DNA from: a bacterium | GTDB taxonomy: Bacteria > UBP15 > UBA6099 > JAJRTR01 | Assembly: GCA_024278215.1 (NCBI GenBank) | Contig: JAJRTR010000111.1 | Location: 1 to 64,000 of the forward strand | Length of the DNA: 64,000 nt | Direction: 5' to 3' | Part shown: piece by piece, positions 63,271 through 64,000 of the stretch | Layout: the number at the start of each line of letters is the position of its first letter | Position numbering within the stretch: the first letter of the stretch is position 1 | The notes under the pieces: model-generated | Told to the model about the DNA's origin: nothing | Databases searched by the model: none | Seen by the model: the letters and a program-made list of their open reading frames with translations, nothing else | Made by a program: the position numbers and the translations under genes

Positions 63271-64000
<730 letters not shown>

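Overview
The window looks like a chromosomal segment of a diderm (outer-membrane) bacterium, probably from an uncultivated lineage. Evidence for an outer membrane is the SLH-domain porin that ends in Phe (11348-12997). Evidence for peptidoglycan is murA and murC. The GC content is moderate to high in the genes, except for a clearly AT-richer block at about 7400-10730. Gene content (HdrD-like Fe-S protein, CaiB-type CoA transferase, enoyl-CoA hydratase, pyruvate phosphate dikinase, K+-dependent membrane pyrophosphatase) suggests energy-thrifty, pyrophosphate-linked metabolism. I cannot assign a phylum from this sequence alone.

Layout: 1-7376 holds a TPR protein (cut by the left edge), a membrane-anchored alkaline-phosphatase-superfamily enzyme, a Cache/HAMP histidine kinase divergent from a response-regulator diguanylate cyclase, and a SpoU-type RNA methyltransferase. 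7598-10617 is an AT-rich two-gene cassette, a HEPN protein translationally coupled to a double-ATPase protein (KGGVGR ParA-like plus a second P-loop). It lies between housekeeping genes and is the best candidate for an undescribed conflict/defence system. 10733-23556 carries a lone nuoA, the SLH porin, the HdrD-like protein, a CoA-transferase/phosphoesterase pair, fabG, murA, murC and hppA. 23985-29921 carries a lipocalin-like protein, a three-gene thiol-redox cassette (CcdA plus two thioredoxins), a nitroreductase, an enoyl-CoA hydratase and an MBL hydrolase. 30201-41256 carries ppdK, argB with a DUF4416 gene, a zinc-ribbon/STAS protein, holA, rmuC, pyrE and a radical SAM enzyme. 41257-49725 is one giant secreted multi-FN3 protein of 2822 residues. 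49911-52668 carries a zinc-ribbon/TPR membrane protein and a STAS / small protein / STAS cluster. 52899-64000 carries hom, an apgM-type gene with an in-frame TAA, tilS, a GAF-GAF-HD-GYP protein, a PfkB-like protein with a degenerate active site, and ribE-rapZ-yvcK-gap (gap cut by the right edge).

The intergenic DNA is rich in dispersed repeats. One family has terminal inverted repeats GAGCCAATTGCAAAATT / AATTTTGCAATTGGCTC and a nested internal palindrome, with one complete 178-bp copy (27925-28102) and at least eight partial or shortened copies. A second is a 125-bp element with a three-hairpin core, present as an inverted pair at 36946-37070 and 51516-51640. A third is a more diverged pair at 1214-1330 and 14821-14940. 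I saw no rRNA, tRNA, CRISPR array or transposase gene.

Functionally, the segment mixes central carbon metabolism (ppdK, gap, yvcK, rapZ), wall synthesis (murA, murC), the aspartate-to-threonine branch (hom plus the apgM-type partner), c-di-GMP signalling (GGDEF and HD-GYP) and partner-switch-like signalling (three STAS proteins without their kinases in view).
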